Assembly (NCBI GenBank): GCA_017941635.1
Contig: JAGAVZ010000135.1
Location: forward strand, 17,979 to 81,978
Direction: 5' to 3'
Length of the DNA: 64,000 nucleotides
Origin: Cellulosilyticum sp.
Lineage (GTDB): Bacteria > Bacillota > Clostridia > Lachnospirales > Cellulosilyticaceae
Part shown: positions 1-8,373 of the stretch, piece after piece
Layout: each line of letters begins with the position of its first letter
How positions within the stretch are numbered: the stretch's first letter is position 1
Notes under the pieces: model-generated
Seen by the model: only the letters and a program-made list of their open reading frames with translations
Database searches by the model: none
Told to the model about the DNA's origin: nothing
Translations under genes and position numbers: made by a program

Positions 1-28
1 AAAAAATTATAATTCTATTCAATATAAA

Positions 29-51
29 AGAGAGCCCTCCTGCGGCTCTCT
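29..51. terminator. GC-rich hairpin with flanking A/T runs
   Basis: An 8-bp perfect stem (AGAGAGCC / GGCTCTCT) with a 7-base loop. On the minus strand it is followed by a T-rich stretch, so it probably ended the transcript of the glucosidase remnant beside it. The remnant's open frame runs straight into the hairpin, which suggests the gene's real 3' end was deleted. Confidence 0.6.
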
Positions 52-61
52 TTACTTTCTT

Positions 62-427
62 TGAAATCATGCGTGGGTTATCATGGTTCTCCATAAATAA
101 TGCCTGCCAACAACTATTCCCAAGGGTTCTAATAGACTTTAGCCAGAATTTTTTAAGATAGTTCAAATCATATGGGTAATCGTCATAGCGTTTATGCCCT
201 GTGGTTTCCAGATGGTCAAAGGAAAAGACCATATCCAATTCTTTTCGCTCAGATGAAGTAAGTTGTTTGGTCATGTCTATTAGAGTCCTTAAAGCTTCTA
301 GAATAAATCTGATAAACCACCTTTTCCCCATTTGCAAGAGGAGCTTATTTACAACATCATGGCCTATTGGATTAGCATACACTTCCTTTAGCTTGCTCTC
401 TAAGATTAATGGCCTTAATCTACTTAT
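62..427 (-). pseudogene. Remnant of a GH13 oligo-1,6-glucosidase (alpha-glucosidase) joined to an unrelated-looking N-terminus
   Basis: Reading the minus strand gives an open frame of about 120 codons with no ATG, GTG or TTG start. Its second half carries unmistakable GH13 oligo-1,6-glucosidase text: ELDMVFSFDHLET, then GHKRYDDYPYDLNYLKK, then MENHDNPRMISK. These lie after the catalytic Glu and include the conserved HDNPR (strand beta-7) motif. The first half (for example ANPIGHDVVNKLLLQMG) does not belong at that place in the family. A Shine-Dalgarno-like GAGGAG lies just upstream of an ATA codon where a start would be expected. Intact enzymes have about 550 residues; here both the N-terminal barrel and the C-terminus are missing. 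I read this as a deletion-fusion relic, not a working gene. Confidence 0.7.
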
Positions 428-468
428 CTATATAATCTCCTCACAATTTTTCTAAATCCTATAAAAAA

Positions 469-1614
469 CTACTTTTCATATAACTGAAGGAGCCTACAAA
501 TATTTTCTACTGCCACAATCATATTCACCTTGCTACTCACCAATGCTTTTTCTAACGGTATCGCTTCAGGCGTGATGCTAAAAGCTGCTGAAATCCCTAA
601 CTTATACAGCTCATCTATCGGTGTAACTACCCTTCCAGCCAATGCAATCACTGGAATTTGATTTGCCTTAGCTACTTTTGCAACACCAGTTAAGGTTTTT
701 CCATATTGTGTTTGTCTATCGATACTACCTTCACCTGTAAAAATAAAGTTTGCCCCTACTACTTTTTTCTCTAAACCTGAATACTTCACTACCAAATCCA
801 CACCTGGCATCAATTTCCCATTACAAAAGCCAACTAGACCTGCTCCTAAACCACCCGCTGCTCCTGCACCTTTAATTTTGTCAATCTCTATGCCTAATTC
901 CCTTTTAACTAACTTGGCAAAATGACTAAGCGCCTCATCAAGCTGTTTGATTTCCTCCTTATCAGCGCCTTTTTGTTTCGCAAAGATATAACTTGCACCT
1001 GTAGGGCCTGTTAAAGGATTGGTTACATCACAAGCGACTTCTATCCCTATCATTTTTAAACGCGAATCAAAGTTTGTTAAATCAATAGTCTCTATTCTTC
1101 CTACCTCTGCTCCACCAAAGCCGACTTCTCTTCCATTTTTATCTTTAAAACTAGCACCTAAAGCTTGCAGCATCCCTACACCTACATCATTCGTTGCACT
1201 CCCACCAATGGCAATAACAAGCTGTTTCACACCTTGATCCAATGCTGCTTTAATCAATTCCCCAACACCATAAGTTGTCGTATATAATGGATTACGTTTA
1301 TCTATAGGCACAATCTCCAATCCTGCAGCCTTTGCCATTTCTATAACTGCTGTCTTGCCATCACCCAAAATGGCATATGATGCCTCAATCATTTCACCTA
1401 ATGGCCCTGTCACATACCGCGTCATCTTCTTGCCACCTGTGGCATCTACCAAGGCTTCTAATGTTCCTTCCCCACCATCCGCCATTGGCACTCTCACACA
1501 AACTGCATCTGTAAAAACTCGCTTAATTCCCTTCTCCATCGCATCACAAACTTCCTTGGCACTCATACTTTCCTTAAAAGAATCTGGCGCCAATACAAAT
1601 TTTAATGGTTGCAT
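469..1614 (-). CDS. glxK: Glycerate kinase (glycerate 2-kinase, GarK/GlxK family)
   Basis: Phosphorylates D-glycerate with ATP, feeding glycerate from sugar-acid breakdown into lower glycolysis; cytoplasmic. The 381 residues match the family's usual length. Family landmarks are APDSFKESMSA at residues 9-19, PMADGGEGT at 43-51 and GGSATNDVG at 137-145. A good ribosome site (GGAGGG) lies about 6 bases before the ATG. It stands alone on the minus strand, divergent from the repeat-protein gene. Its presence fits the uronate genes at the other end of the window, but a functional link across 57 kb is only inference. Confidence 0.93.
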   Translation of the reverse strand: MQPLKFVLAPDSFKESMSAKEVCDAMEKGIKRVFTDAVCVRVPMADGGEGTLEALVDATGGKKMTRYVTGPLGEMIEASYAILGDGKTAVIEMAKAAGLEIVPIDKRNPLYTTTYGVGELIKAALDQGVKQLVIAIGGSATNDVGVGMLQALGASFKDKNGREVGFGGAEVGRIETIDLTNFDSRLKMIGIEVACDVTNPLTGPTGASYIFAKQKGADKEEIKQLDEALSHFAKLVKRELGIEIDKIKGAGAAGGLGAGLVGFCNGKLMPGVDLVVKYSGLEKKVVGANFIFTGEGSIDRQTQYGKTLTGVAKVAKANQIPVIALAGRVVTPIDELYKLGISAAFSITPEAIPLEKALVSSKVNMIVAVENICRLLQLYEK

Positions 1615-1769
1615 CTTATATCCCCTCCCTTAAATCCAACATCCTTAATTGTACTATATCATGTAGCCCTTGATTGTCAATGTATTAGCCTATTATCGAA
1701 AGATAGAATTTCTAACCATATACCCCTAGTATTTTGTTAATTTTATCACTTATCATCTTGGCATATATT

Positions 1770-1778
1770 TGCTATAAT
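1770..1778 (+). promoter_or_regulatory. Extended -10 promoter of the repeat-protein gene
   Basis: TGC followed by TATAAT at 1773-1778 is an extended -10 element 32 bases before the GTG start. No good -35 is seen, as is common for extended -10 promoters. Confidence 0.5.
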
Positions 1779-1809
1779 GATGTAAAATTTACAGAAATTA
1801 GGTGATAGC

Positions 1810-2487
1810 GTGTTTCATACTCGAAATCTATTGCAACTTCTACACAAAACCAGCCTAATCGTTTTACTAGCCCTTTCCATTATTATGTTATTTCATATCT
1901 TCATTATGACTCTTGGGACAAGTCTTATGTTTTGGCATACTGATTCTACCCCCTTTAACGTGGCACTCATCACATTTTTATATTATGTTATTCCAGTAAT
2001 TGCACTACTTTCATTCAATCTAATTATTGGCCAACTGATTCATATATACGACTCCATCTCACGTACACCAAAATCTAAATGCAACAAATGTAGCGACATC
2101 CCTACTGATGAGGTTAAAAAATTCAATTTCATTTCTGAGGATAAGCTCAAACATTCTAAATCTAGAGCCGTCTCTAAGGAGGACTCTAAAAAATCCAAAT
2201 CCAAATCCGGAACCGTCCCTAAGGAGGACTCTAAAAAATCCAAGTCCAAATCCGGAACCGTCCCTAAGGAGGACTCTAAAAAATCCAAGTCCAAATCTAG
2301 AACCGTCCCTAAGGAGGACTCTAAAAAATCCAAGTCCAAATCCGGAACCGTCCCTAAGGAGGACTCTAAAAAATCCAAGTCCAAATCCGGAACCGTCCCT
2401 AAGGAGGACTCTAAAAAATCCAAGTCCAAATCCGGAACCGTCTCTAAAGGAAGTACAAAAGTTGCCTTTAAACGAAAACAAGCGTAA
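1810..2487 (+). CDS. Two-helix membrane protein with lysine/serine-rich tandem-repeat tail
   Basis: Unrecognised 225-residue protein. GTG start with AGGTGA 4 bases upstream. Two hydrophobic helices (about residues 14-37 and 49-76) are followed by a short segment with a CNKC pair and then a highly basic tail. The tail holds six copies of a 15-residue unit, KEDSKKSKSKSGTVP, encoded by near-identical 45-bp DNA repeats. If the tail is cytoplasmic (positive-inside rule) it could bind nucleic acid, acidic cell-wall polymer or ribosomes. It has its own promoter and a strong terminator, so it is a single-gene transcript. I know of no family; the copy number is likely to vary between strains. Confidence 0.7.
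   Translation: MFHTRNLLQLLHKTSLIVLLALSIIMLFHIFIMTLGTSLMFWHTDSTPFNVALITFLYYVIPVIALLSFNLIIGQLIHIYDSISRTPKSKCNKCSDIPTDEVKKFNFISEDKLKHSKSRAVSKEDSKKSKSKSGTVPKEDSKKSKSKSGTVPKEDSKKSKSKSRTVPKEDSKKSKSKSGTVPKEDSKKSKSKSGTVPKEDSKKSKSKSGTVSKGSTKVAFKRKQA
2176..2445 (+). repeat. Six tandem copies of a 45-bp coding repeat
   Basis: Copies start at 2176, 2221, 2266, 2311, 2356 and 2401 and differ at only a few positions (for example a C/T giving SRT instead of SGT in one copy). Each copy contains a perfect Shine-Dalgarno string, TAAGGAGG. Because 45 is a multiple of 3, several other frames on both strands also stay open and give artefactual repeat ORFs. Confidence 0.97.
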
Positions 2488-2533
2488 AAAGAAGAGCCAA
2501 TCGTGCAAAATTACACGATTGGCTCTTCTTTTG
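2488..2533. terminator. Bidirectional intrinsic terminator between repeat gene and csp
   Basis: A 14-bp stem (AAGAGCCAATCGTG / CACGATTGGCTCTT) with an 8-base loop and T-runs on both sides. It serves the + strand repeat gene and the minus strand cold-shock gene. Confidence 0.9.
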
Positions 2534-2547
2534 ATTATTATTTCAAA

Positions 2548-2745
2548 CTAAGCTTTAACTACGTTTTCAGCTTGTGGTCCACGGTTACCTTCAACGATAT
2601 CGAAAGTTACTGCTTGACCTTCTTCTAAAGTTTTGAAACCTTCACCTTGGATAGCTGAGAAGTGTACGAATACATCGTCACCGTCTTCTCTAGAGATGAA
2701 ACCAAAACCTTTTTCTGCGTTAAACCATTTAACTGTACCTGTCAT
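2548..2745 (-). CDS. cspB: Cold shock protein, CspA/CspB family
   Basis: A single cold-shock domain of 65 residues that binds single-stranded RNA/DNA and melts mRNA structure. RNP1 (KGFGFI, residues 13-18) and RNP2 (VFVHF, residues 26-30) are intact, and the protein starts with the canonical [16 protein letters not shown] lies 7 bases before the ATG. The leader is about 130 nt and contains a long hairpin, typical of cold-regulated csp genes. The specific paralogue name is not certain. Confidence 0.95.
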   Translation of the reverse strand: MTGTVKWFNAEKGFGFISREDGDDVFVHFSAIQGEGFKTLEEGQAVTFDIVEGNRGPQAENVVKA

Positions 2746-2789
2746 GTTAGGTACCTCCTTAGATTAAAAAATATAAACCGATATGTAAA

Positions 2790-2852
2790 AACAAAAATTC
2801 ACACATCACCAGAAATCATATGTATTATATAAACTCTGGTAATGTGTGAAAT
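2790..2852 (-). promoter_or_regulatory. Long hairpin in the csp 5' leader
   Basis: On the minus-strand RNA, UUCACACAUUACCAGA pairs with UCUGGUGAUGUGUGAA: 16 bp with one G-U pair. The hairpin is followed by a U-rich stretch and lies between the promoter and the ribosome site. It could be a cold-responsive leader structure or a transcription attenuator. Confidence 0.6.
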
Positions 2853-2883
2853 TTATAAACATATATCAAATCTATTAAAATTC

Positions 2884-2912
2884 ATTATACTCTATACCCA
2901 TATTTCTGTCAA
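2884..2912 (-). promoter_or_regulatory. Perfect sigma-A promoter of csp
   Basis: TTGACA (2907-2912 on the complement), a 17-bp spacer, then TATAAT (2884-2889). Both hexamers match consensus. The predicted transcription start is near 2877, giving a leader of about 130 nt. Confidence 0.85.
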
Positions 2913-2955
2913 TCGAGTTATTATTTTCCTGACATTATTACTATTCTTTCTCTTA

Positions 2956-3414
2956 TCAATTATCTATTGCTTTGATATACTCTATTTCTTCTTCATCTTT
3001 ATAGTTTGTATCAATCTTATAGCCAAACTTCTCATATAAATGTTGATTTCCTATGCTAAAAACAGGTGTAGAAAGTCGCCATTCTCTAATATTAGGATAA
3101 GCTGCTTCTACTTGCCTTAGTGTTTCATATCCATAACCTTTATTTTGATATTCTGGTTCAATTACAAAATCCTCAAATCGCATTTTTTCTTCACCTTGTG
3201 GGATTAAAAAGAATGCCCCAATAATCTTTTCTTCCAACATAATTTTATAGGCTATAAAACGATTAATAATATCTTTCTCTGATGCCACCTCATTATATCC
3301 TCTAGGCCCACCATCTCTACCAAGATACATATTAATTTCCTTATTATATGCCCTTGTCTTAATCTCAGTAATATGTTCTGCATCCTCATATAAAGCTCTT
3401 CGAATCGTAATCAT
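2956..3414 (-). CDS. GNAT-family N-acetyltransferase
   Basis: A 152-residue acetyl-CoA-dependent acetyltransferase of unknown substrate. The GNAT core is visible: IRRALYEDAEHITEI at the N-terminus, the acetyl-CoA loop QNKGYGYETLRQ (about residues 91-102), and LYEKFGYK near the C-terminus. It ends only about 40 bp upstream of the csp promoter and is a separate unit. Cytoplasmic. The substrate cannot be read from sequence. Confidence 0.85.
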   Translation of the reverse strand: MITIRRALYEDAEHITEIKTRAYNKEINMYLGRDGGPRGYNEVASEKDIINRFIAYKIMLEEKIIGAFFLIPQGEEKMRFEDFVIEPEYQNKGYGYETLRQVEAAYPNIREWRLSTPVFSIGNQHLYEKFGYKIDTNYKDEEEIEYIKAIDN

Positions 3415-3594
3415 CCCTTATCCCCTCTCTACTTTCCTCGTGACTATTTGGTGAGTCTATACTCTAAATAAACATCCTCATATGCCTTTGCAACAATCCC
3501 TTTATTGATAAAAAAATCTTACCACCATAATATAAATCTTATATAAATCTTATCTATTCCCATATACACCTAGCCTAGATTTCTTTCATTATTT

Positions 3595-4968
3595 CTAACA
3601 TTGAACCGTCCTATATGCTATCTCTTTAATCGTATTTTGTCTTTCTACAGGCATTTGATTTAAGTAAGACTTTAACTGCATAAACCATTCCCTATCCATT
3701 TCCATTTCCATCACATCATTCTTATCGATTCTTATCGTATTTAATAACAATGCAATCTCCAGGTCCCCTAAGCTCTCATATACTTTTTGATATTCTTCTT
3801 CAAAGATACAGTCAGCCTCTAAAATATCTCTTAAGTCCTCAATATGATTGACCTTTTTTCTAATCCATGTGATTTTATCCTCTACTTTCTCGCAATCACG
3901 AATCATCTCAGATAGTTTTTTAAACGCCTCATCCTCCAACTTTTCTCCTGCTGTATATAAGATACTATCATGCGCTTCTTGCTTCTGTGCAATAAAAATA
4001 GTATCTAACATTTCTTCCTCAAGTGCTACTTCAATACGTGGCACATATTTTCTAATGGTCTGTGCTGTATAACTTTGCATCTTATTACTAGTTAAACCTA
4101 GCTGGCTAAGTACTTCCATCCCTCTATCCATTAGTTTACTTTCAAGTAACGGTGTTGGTAAAATTTCTAATATCTTTTCAAGCTCTTGTATTTCCAATGT
4201 TTCTAAGGATAAACTATTTAAATCCTTATCCAAAATAAGACGACCTATCGCATTCATTAAAACCAGTTCAAAGATATTCATCAGTAAATCTCTATAACCT
4301 TTATGATATCCCTCAAGTACTGCTTCAATCTCTTCCCCTTTAAACTTAAGACATAAACTATGCTCTAACAATGATTTTTCTATATAATCCGCCATGTAAT
4401 CAATACCCAACTTCTCCATTTTGTCATTGCTCAGTGGATAGTCAATATCTCCTGGACATTCTTGACTTTCAAATTCAGGAGCATATTCTTTAAAAAATGG
4501 CTCAAGCCCTTTTCTATACGTATCGTTATATGCTATATTATCCGTCTTTAATAAAGAAGCCTTTAATTCCTCATATTCCACTTTTAGTCGTTCAAAACGC
4601 TCTTTAATTAAACTTTGACCTTCTTCAAATAATTCATTTAGCGATTTCTGCCTCAATAATGTAATACTATCATCTAAATCCTCTAATACCTGAAATCTAA
4701 ACCCCAATGTAAAGTACATGGACTCTAATAGCTTCTTTGCATTAGTTTCTGTAATGGAACTGCTTCTTCCTCTATTGAAACCTTCTATTTGCTTAGTCCA
4801 AATCTGTATCATCTCCATCTGAATCCGCTGCATATCCTCTTCCTGCAAATAGCCTTTTTCCATGACCTCGCTTAGTACATTTTCAAAAAAGTGTCCTTCA
4901 TGCTTTCCGTCTATACAAATCTGTTTTTCTTTCGTTAATTCCATTTTCCCTTTTATTGGTTGAAGCAT
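3595..4968 (-). CDS. DUF6179 domain protein
   Basis: A 457-residue, acidic, helix-rich protein with no signal peptide, membrane segment or catalytic motif that I recognise. I assign DUF6179 from overall resemblance and from its neighbour: DUF6323 and DUF6179 genes sit together in many Clostridia. AAGGAGG is about 10 bases upstream of the ATG. The two genes are about 60 bp apart and very likely co-transcribed. Function unknown; the pair behaves like a two-subunit cytoplasmic complex (inference). Confidence 0.75.
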   Translation of the reverse strand: MLQPIKGKMELTKEKQICIDGKHEGHFFENVLSEVMEKGYLQEEDMQRIQMEMIQIWTKQIEGFNRGRSSSITETNAKKLLESMYFTLGFRFQVLEDLDDSITLLRQKSLNELFEEGQSLIKERFERLKVEYEELKASLLKTDNIAYNDTYRKGLEPFFKEYAPEFESQECPGDIDYPLSNDKMEKLGIDYMADYIEKSLLEHSLCLKFKGEEIEAVLEGYHKGYRDLLMNIFELVLMNAIGRLILDKDLNSLSLETLEIQELEKILEILPTPLLESKLMDRGMEVLSQLGLTSNKMQSYTAQTIRKYVPRIEVALEEEMLDTIFIAQKQEAHDSILYTAGEKLEDEAFKKLSEMIRDCEKVEDKITWIRKKVNHIEDLRDILEADCIFEEEYQKVYESLGDLEIALLLNTIRIDKNDVMEMEMDREWFMQLKSYLNQMPVERQNTIKEIAYRTVQC

Positions 4969-5029
4969 AACCCTATCTCCTCCTTTATTTAATAAAAGTA
5001 TTGCCCTATTAGATACTGAATTTTACATA

Positions 5030-5533
5030 TTACTCATCATAATTTTCTTTATATAGACCTTCCTCTTCACCAGTTATATCTCCTTCTCCAAAACGTACAT
5101 TATGAGCTATGCGCTCCATCTCTCTCCCCTGCAAAAGTTCTATGCTTCCATAACAACGCTGATCAAATAATTCCTTCATCATCTCAATGAGTTCATCATC
5201 ACTCACTTCATCCAATGTCTCATTTTTAAAATAATAAAAAGTATCTATCAGCTCACTTATGGTGCTAACATAGTTATACTGTGAAATATACGGCGAATCT
5301 TTAAAATGCTCGATGAGCTTATTAATTGTTCCTCCACCTATTTCTATCCTATGCGTTGCCTTTAATGCATCTCTTCTTGCATCGATTAGTAAAATAGCTT
5401 CTTCCTTAGATAATGTTAGTTGATACTGAAGTGTTTCCTCATTGCACTTTAATACTTCTAAAACAGCCTGCTCTTTCATAATACGCTCTGTCATAAATCC
5501 ATTTTTAGATACAAAAGGTAAACAAGTATACAT
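5030..5533 (-). CDS. DUF6323 family protein
   Basis: A 167-residue acidic protein, mostly helical, whose text (AVLEVLKCNEETLQYQLTL, then the YYFKNETLDEVSDDELIE region) matches what I know of DUF6323. No catalytic residues stand out. AAGGAGG lies 6 bases before the ATG. It is first in the DUF6323-DUF6179 operon. An AT-rich palindromic region upstream (5573-5625) may carry the promoter/operator. Function unknown. Confidence 0.75.
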   Translation of the reverse strand: MYTCLPFVSKNGFMTERIMKEQAVLEVLKCNEETLQYQLTLSKEEAILLIDARRDALKATHRIEIGGGTINKLIEHFKDSPYISQYNYVSTISELIDTFYYFKNETLDEVSDDELIEMMKELFDQRCYGSIELLQGREMERIAHNVRFGEGDITGEEEGLYKENYDE

Positions 5534-5565
5534 TCCATCAACCTCCTTTATTTTTCAAAAACCCA

Positions 5566-5727
5566 TTGACTTTTTATTAAAAATATGTTATTATTAAAAT
5601 GATATATATTTTTAATAATAATTTAGTTTATCACTTGAACCTTATAAGTTCAAGTCTATATCCTTAAATTCATTTATAAAAATCACGAAAAAGGTAGCCT
5701 CATCACGAAGCTACCTTTTCTTTTTTG
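5566..5727 (+). ncRNA. Candidate small RNA with promoter, hairpin and terminator
   Basis: On the + strand TTGACT (5566-5571), a 17-bp spacer and TATTAT (5589-5594) form a near-consensus promoter. Downstream come an 8-bp hairpin (ACTTGAAC / GTTCAAGT, 5633-5655) and an intrinsic terminator (AAGGTAGC / GCTACCTT plus T-run, 5691-5725). No credible reading frame with a ribosome site lies between. A transcript of about 125 nt would result. Caution: the terminator also works on the minus strand for the EamA gene, and AT-rich DNA gives chance promoters. Confidence 0.35.
5691..5725. terminator. Bidirectional terminator downstream of the EamA gene
   Basis: An 8-bp stem AAGGTAGC / GCTACCTT with T-runs in both orientations. 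It ends the minus-strand EamA transcript and the candidate + strand small RNA. Confidence 0.75.
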
Positions 5728-5819
5728 TTTTTGATTCTATTTATTAAAATTCATTTCTCTTTAAGTTATGCTTATTCAAGTCCATTTCTCTTTTAATATA
5801 ACTCAATATCACACTTGCT

Positions 5820-6698
5820 CTAGTGAACTTTCTTCTCTTTATGCCCAATTTTTCCTGTATTATATAAAAACATGTAGATTGCCATTCCACAGATTAAAAC
5901 ATAACCAAGTACACTATATTGATCTGGAACTTGATTAAATAAGAAAAATCCTAAAATAGCTGAGAATATCACTTGTGAGTAATCATACACAGAAATTTCT
6001 TTGGCTGGTGCATAACAGTATGCTGCTGTCACTGCAAATTGCCCAACTGCTGCTGATACCCCTGCTAATAATAAGTAGACAAGCTGCACGATTGTCATTG
6101 GTTGATAGTTAAATAACACATATGGTAAAACTACAAGACACGAAAATGCTGAGAAGAAAAATACAATAAATGGTCCCTTTTCTCCTCGTTGCCCCAATCG
6201 TCTTACCGTCGTATAAGCTGCACCTGCACCCATACCACCAATTAATCCAATGATTGCTGGGAATGCCTCCATGCTTGCACTTGGTTTAATAATAAATAGA
6301 CAACCCACAAATGCGCCTACTAGAGAAAAAATCTGTACAAGATTTACTTTTTCTCTTAAAAAGATATAACTAAACACAATGGCAAAGAATGGTGACATCT
6401 TATTAAGCATGGTTGCATCTGATAACAGCAAATGGTCTACCGCATAGAAATTACATAGAATCCCTATTGTTCCACAAGTTGACCTTACAATTAATAATCC
6501 TAAATTTTTCTTGTTACCTGAAAAGCTTACTCTATTTTTAACCATAATCACAGAGGCACAAATAAGTGCTACTAAATTTCTAAAAAAGCTTTTTTGGATA
6601 GATGGAACATCACCTGCTAATCTTACAAATGTACTCATCATCGCAAACCCAAAGGCTGCAAGTAAAATATAAATAATCCCTTTGTACTTATCTCTCAT
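5820..6698 (-). CDS. DMT/EamA-family membrane transporter
   Basis: A 292-residue protein with about ten hydrophobic helices and the internal duplication of EamA domains expected for the drug/metabolite transporter superfamily. It begins inside the first helix region (GIIYILLAAFGFAMMSTFVR) and ends with a basic His/Lys tail (GHKEKKVH). GAGGGA precedes the ATG. EamA proteins export or import small metabolites; the substrate is not deducible. Single-gene unit, inner (only) membrane. Confidence 0.88.
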   Translation of the reverse strand: MRDKYKGIIYILLAAFGFAMMSTFVRLAGDVPSIQKSFFRNLVALICASVIMVKNRVSFSGNKKNLGLLIVRSTCGTIGILCNFYAVDHLLLSDATMLNKMSPFFAIVFSYIFLREKVNLVQIFSLVGAFVGCLFIIKPSASMEAFPAIIGLIGGMGAGAAYTTVRRLGQRGEKGPFIVFFFSAFSCLVVLPYVLFNYQPMTIVQLVYLLLAGVSAAVGQFAVTAAYCYAPAKEISVYDYSQVIFSAILGFFLFNQVPDQYSVLGYVLICGMAIYMFLYNTGKIGHKEKKVH

Positions 6699-6810
6699 TT
6701 TTATCCCTCTAATGTACTATATTTAATTAAATTCTAGCTTACTATACACCTAACTTAGCTATACCACAATATATTTTTAGCATAATCTTGTTTTTTATTT
6801 ATCTCCTTGA

Positions 6811-8199
6811 TTACACTGCATCATGGTAGCAAACTATCGGCATACCTTTCTCAATCTGGCCAAAAATTGTCTTTGCCATAGAAAGTGGTGTATTAATGCA
6901 GCCATGTGAACCATTATACATATAAATACTTCCACCAAAAGACCCACGCCATGTGGCATCATGAATACCAATTCCACCATTAAAAGGCATCCAATAACTT
7001 ACTGGACAAGCATAACCCGGCCCTCTTAAAACAGCATTAGCTTGTTTGTAATCTAGTTTGTAAGTACCTGCTGGTGTGGCATAACTATTGCTACCTGTAC
7101 CAGATACAATACTACCCTCTGTCATCAACTTACCATCCATATAAAACCATAGATATTGTCTTGATAAATTAATTTCTACATAACTATTACCTATATCATT
7201 TTGATTTCTACAATACCCCTCTTGTGCATAGACAGGTGTTCTTGTTATATGTTGATTACCTTTTTTTAATAGTTCAACGAGTGCCTGTGTTTCTCCTGCT
7301 CTATCAATCTTCCAGCCATAATCTCCACCAGATACCGATACAGTTGTTCCTACACTCGTATTAAAACTTCTACTACCTGACAATGTATCATATTGCTCTG
7401 CTAATGCAGTCACATATTTTCCCACAGCTTCTTCATTTAACGTTACATTATTGTTATAATCAATTTCAATCCACTGATCGATTGTTTCTCCTGTTAAAAC
7501 TTCTTGTCTATCTCCAAAATCATATGTAATGACAGAACCCACATATTTATTTAAGGCTTCTTTTCTTGCTTTTAATCCCTCATCTTCTGTTGTAACCTCT
7601 GCAAGCTTATAACATTCATGCTCTTCAAGAGAAAGATTCTCTTCTTGCATTTCAATTGCTTCTTTAATGGCACTGGTTAAATTAGCCTTTAATATAGTGC
7701 TTCCAGGATCTCCTTCAATAATTTCATACTTTCCATTAACAAGTTCTAACCCTGCATTTTCTGGCTCCACATTATTCTCTTTAACAAGGCATTCTAGTGC
7801 ATTGATTTTTTCTTCTAGTAAGGTTTCATCATATTTATTTTCAACTTCCACATCATATTCAGAACGTTTCCATAGCCCTTGCAACCACCAATATGGATAC
7901 TGTTCTTTCTTTATATTCTTTACCTGATTTTCAGTTTCATAATAAAATTCAATATCGCTCCCCAATATTTTTTCTTCTTTATTCCCTCTCTCTTCAAGCG
8001 TCAATTCATAATCTTCTCCTGGCTCCTCAAGTAATGCTTTAACCTTAGAAACTTTCCATCCCCCTACATCAATCCCATTAATATGTGTACCATAGCATAA
8101 GTGATTCATAAAGTATAGAATAAACCCTTCATTAACCACTAATGCAATATGTATTACTGCAATAAATCCTAATAAAACACCCTTTAAAATCTTTTTCAT
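6811..8199 (-). CDS. L,D-transpeptidase (YkuD) with PG_binding_4 domain
   Basis: A 462-residue secreted or membrane-anchored cell-wall enzyme. An N-terminal hydrophobic segment (residues 5-31) anchors it. A VanW/PG_binding_4-like region (about 40-330) precedes the YkuD domain. The catalytic signature SHGCINTP is near residue 432, with the nucleophilic Cys and upstream His (GIGIHD) present. YkuD enzymes make 3-3 cross-links in peptidoglycan or attach proteins. GAGGAG lies before the ATG. It is divergent from the XRE pair. A second YkuD enzyme lies at 17932. Confidence 0.92.
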   Translation of the reverse strand: MKKILKGVLLGFIAVIHIALVVNEGFILYFMNHLCYGTHINGIDVGGWKVSKVKALLEEPGEDYELTLEERGNKEEKILGSDIEFYYETENQVKNIKKEQYPYWWLQGLWKRSEYDVEVENKYDETLLEEKINALECLVKENNVEPENAGLELVNGKYEIIEGDPGSTILKANLTSAIKEAIEMQEENLSLEEHECYKLAEVTTEDEGLKARKEALNKYVGSVITYDFGDRQEVLTGETIDQWIEIDYNNNVTLNEEAVGKYVTALAEQYDTLSGSRSFNTSVGTTVSVSGGDYGWKIDRAGETQALVELLKKGNQHITRTPVYAQEGYCRNQNDIGNSYVEINLSRQYLWFYMDGKLMTEGSIVSGTGSNSYATPAGTYKLDYKQANAVLRGPGYACPVSYWMPFNGGIGIHDATWRGSFGGSIYMYNGSHGCINTPLSMAKTIFGQIEKGMPIVCYHDAV

Positions 8200-8298
8200 A
8201 GTTTATCTCCTCATATTGCTTTTTTCATACTTATCCTATGAAGTACAAATTGAGTGTATGACTGACTTGTACATACTTTTATAATTTTCAAATTATTC

Positions 8299-8327
8299 TT
8301 GACACTAAATGTAAAGCAAACTATACT
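8299..8327 (+). promoter_or_regulatory. Consensus promoter of the XRE regulator operon
   Basis: TTGACA (8299-8304), a 17-bp spacer and TATACT (8322-8327). It overlaps the first operator copy. Confidence 0.85.
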
Positions 8328-8350
8328 TTAATTGTAAAGTTAACTATACA
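8310..8350 (+). promoter_or_regulatory. Paired operators, probably for the XRE regulator
   Basis: Two 18-bp boxes, TGTAAAGCAAACTATACT (8310-8327) and TGTAAAGTTAACTATACA (8333-8350), lie 23 bp apart centre to centre. The second is a palindrome with one mismatched pair. The first covers the -10 element, a typical layout for repression of its own operon. Confidence 0.65.
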
Positions 8351-8373
8351 TTTTTTATTAAAGGAGTCCTAAA

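Noticed and set aside
201..455. 84-codon + strand frame
   Set aside because: It is antisense to the glucosidase remnant, which shows clear GH13 motifs on the minus strand.
2040..2551. Long repeat-containing frames on both strands over the 45-bp array (DLDLDFLESSLGTVP, GLGFFRVLLRDGSGF and LRRTLKNPSPNPEPS types)
   Set aside because: They exist only because a 45-bp repeat keeps several frames open. None has a good ribosome site plus a non-repetitive start domain; the GTG frame at 1810 does.
2842..3039. 65-codon hydrophobic + strand frame
   Set aside because: It crosses the csp promoter and the GNAT gene in antisense, with no ribosome site; composition reflects AT-rich DNA.
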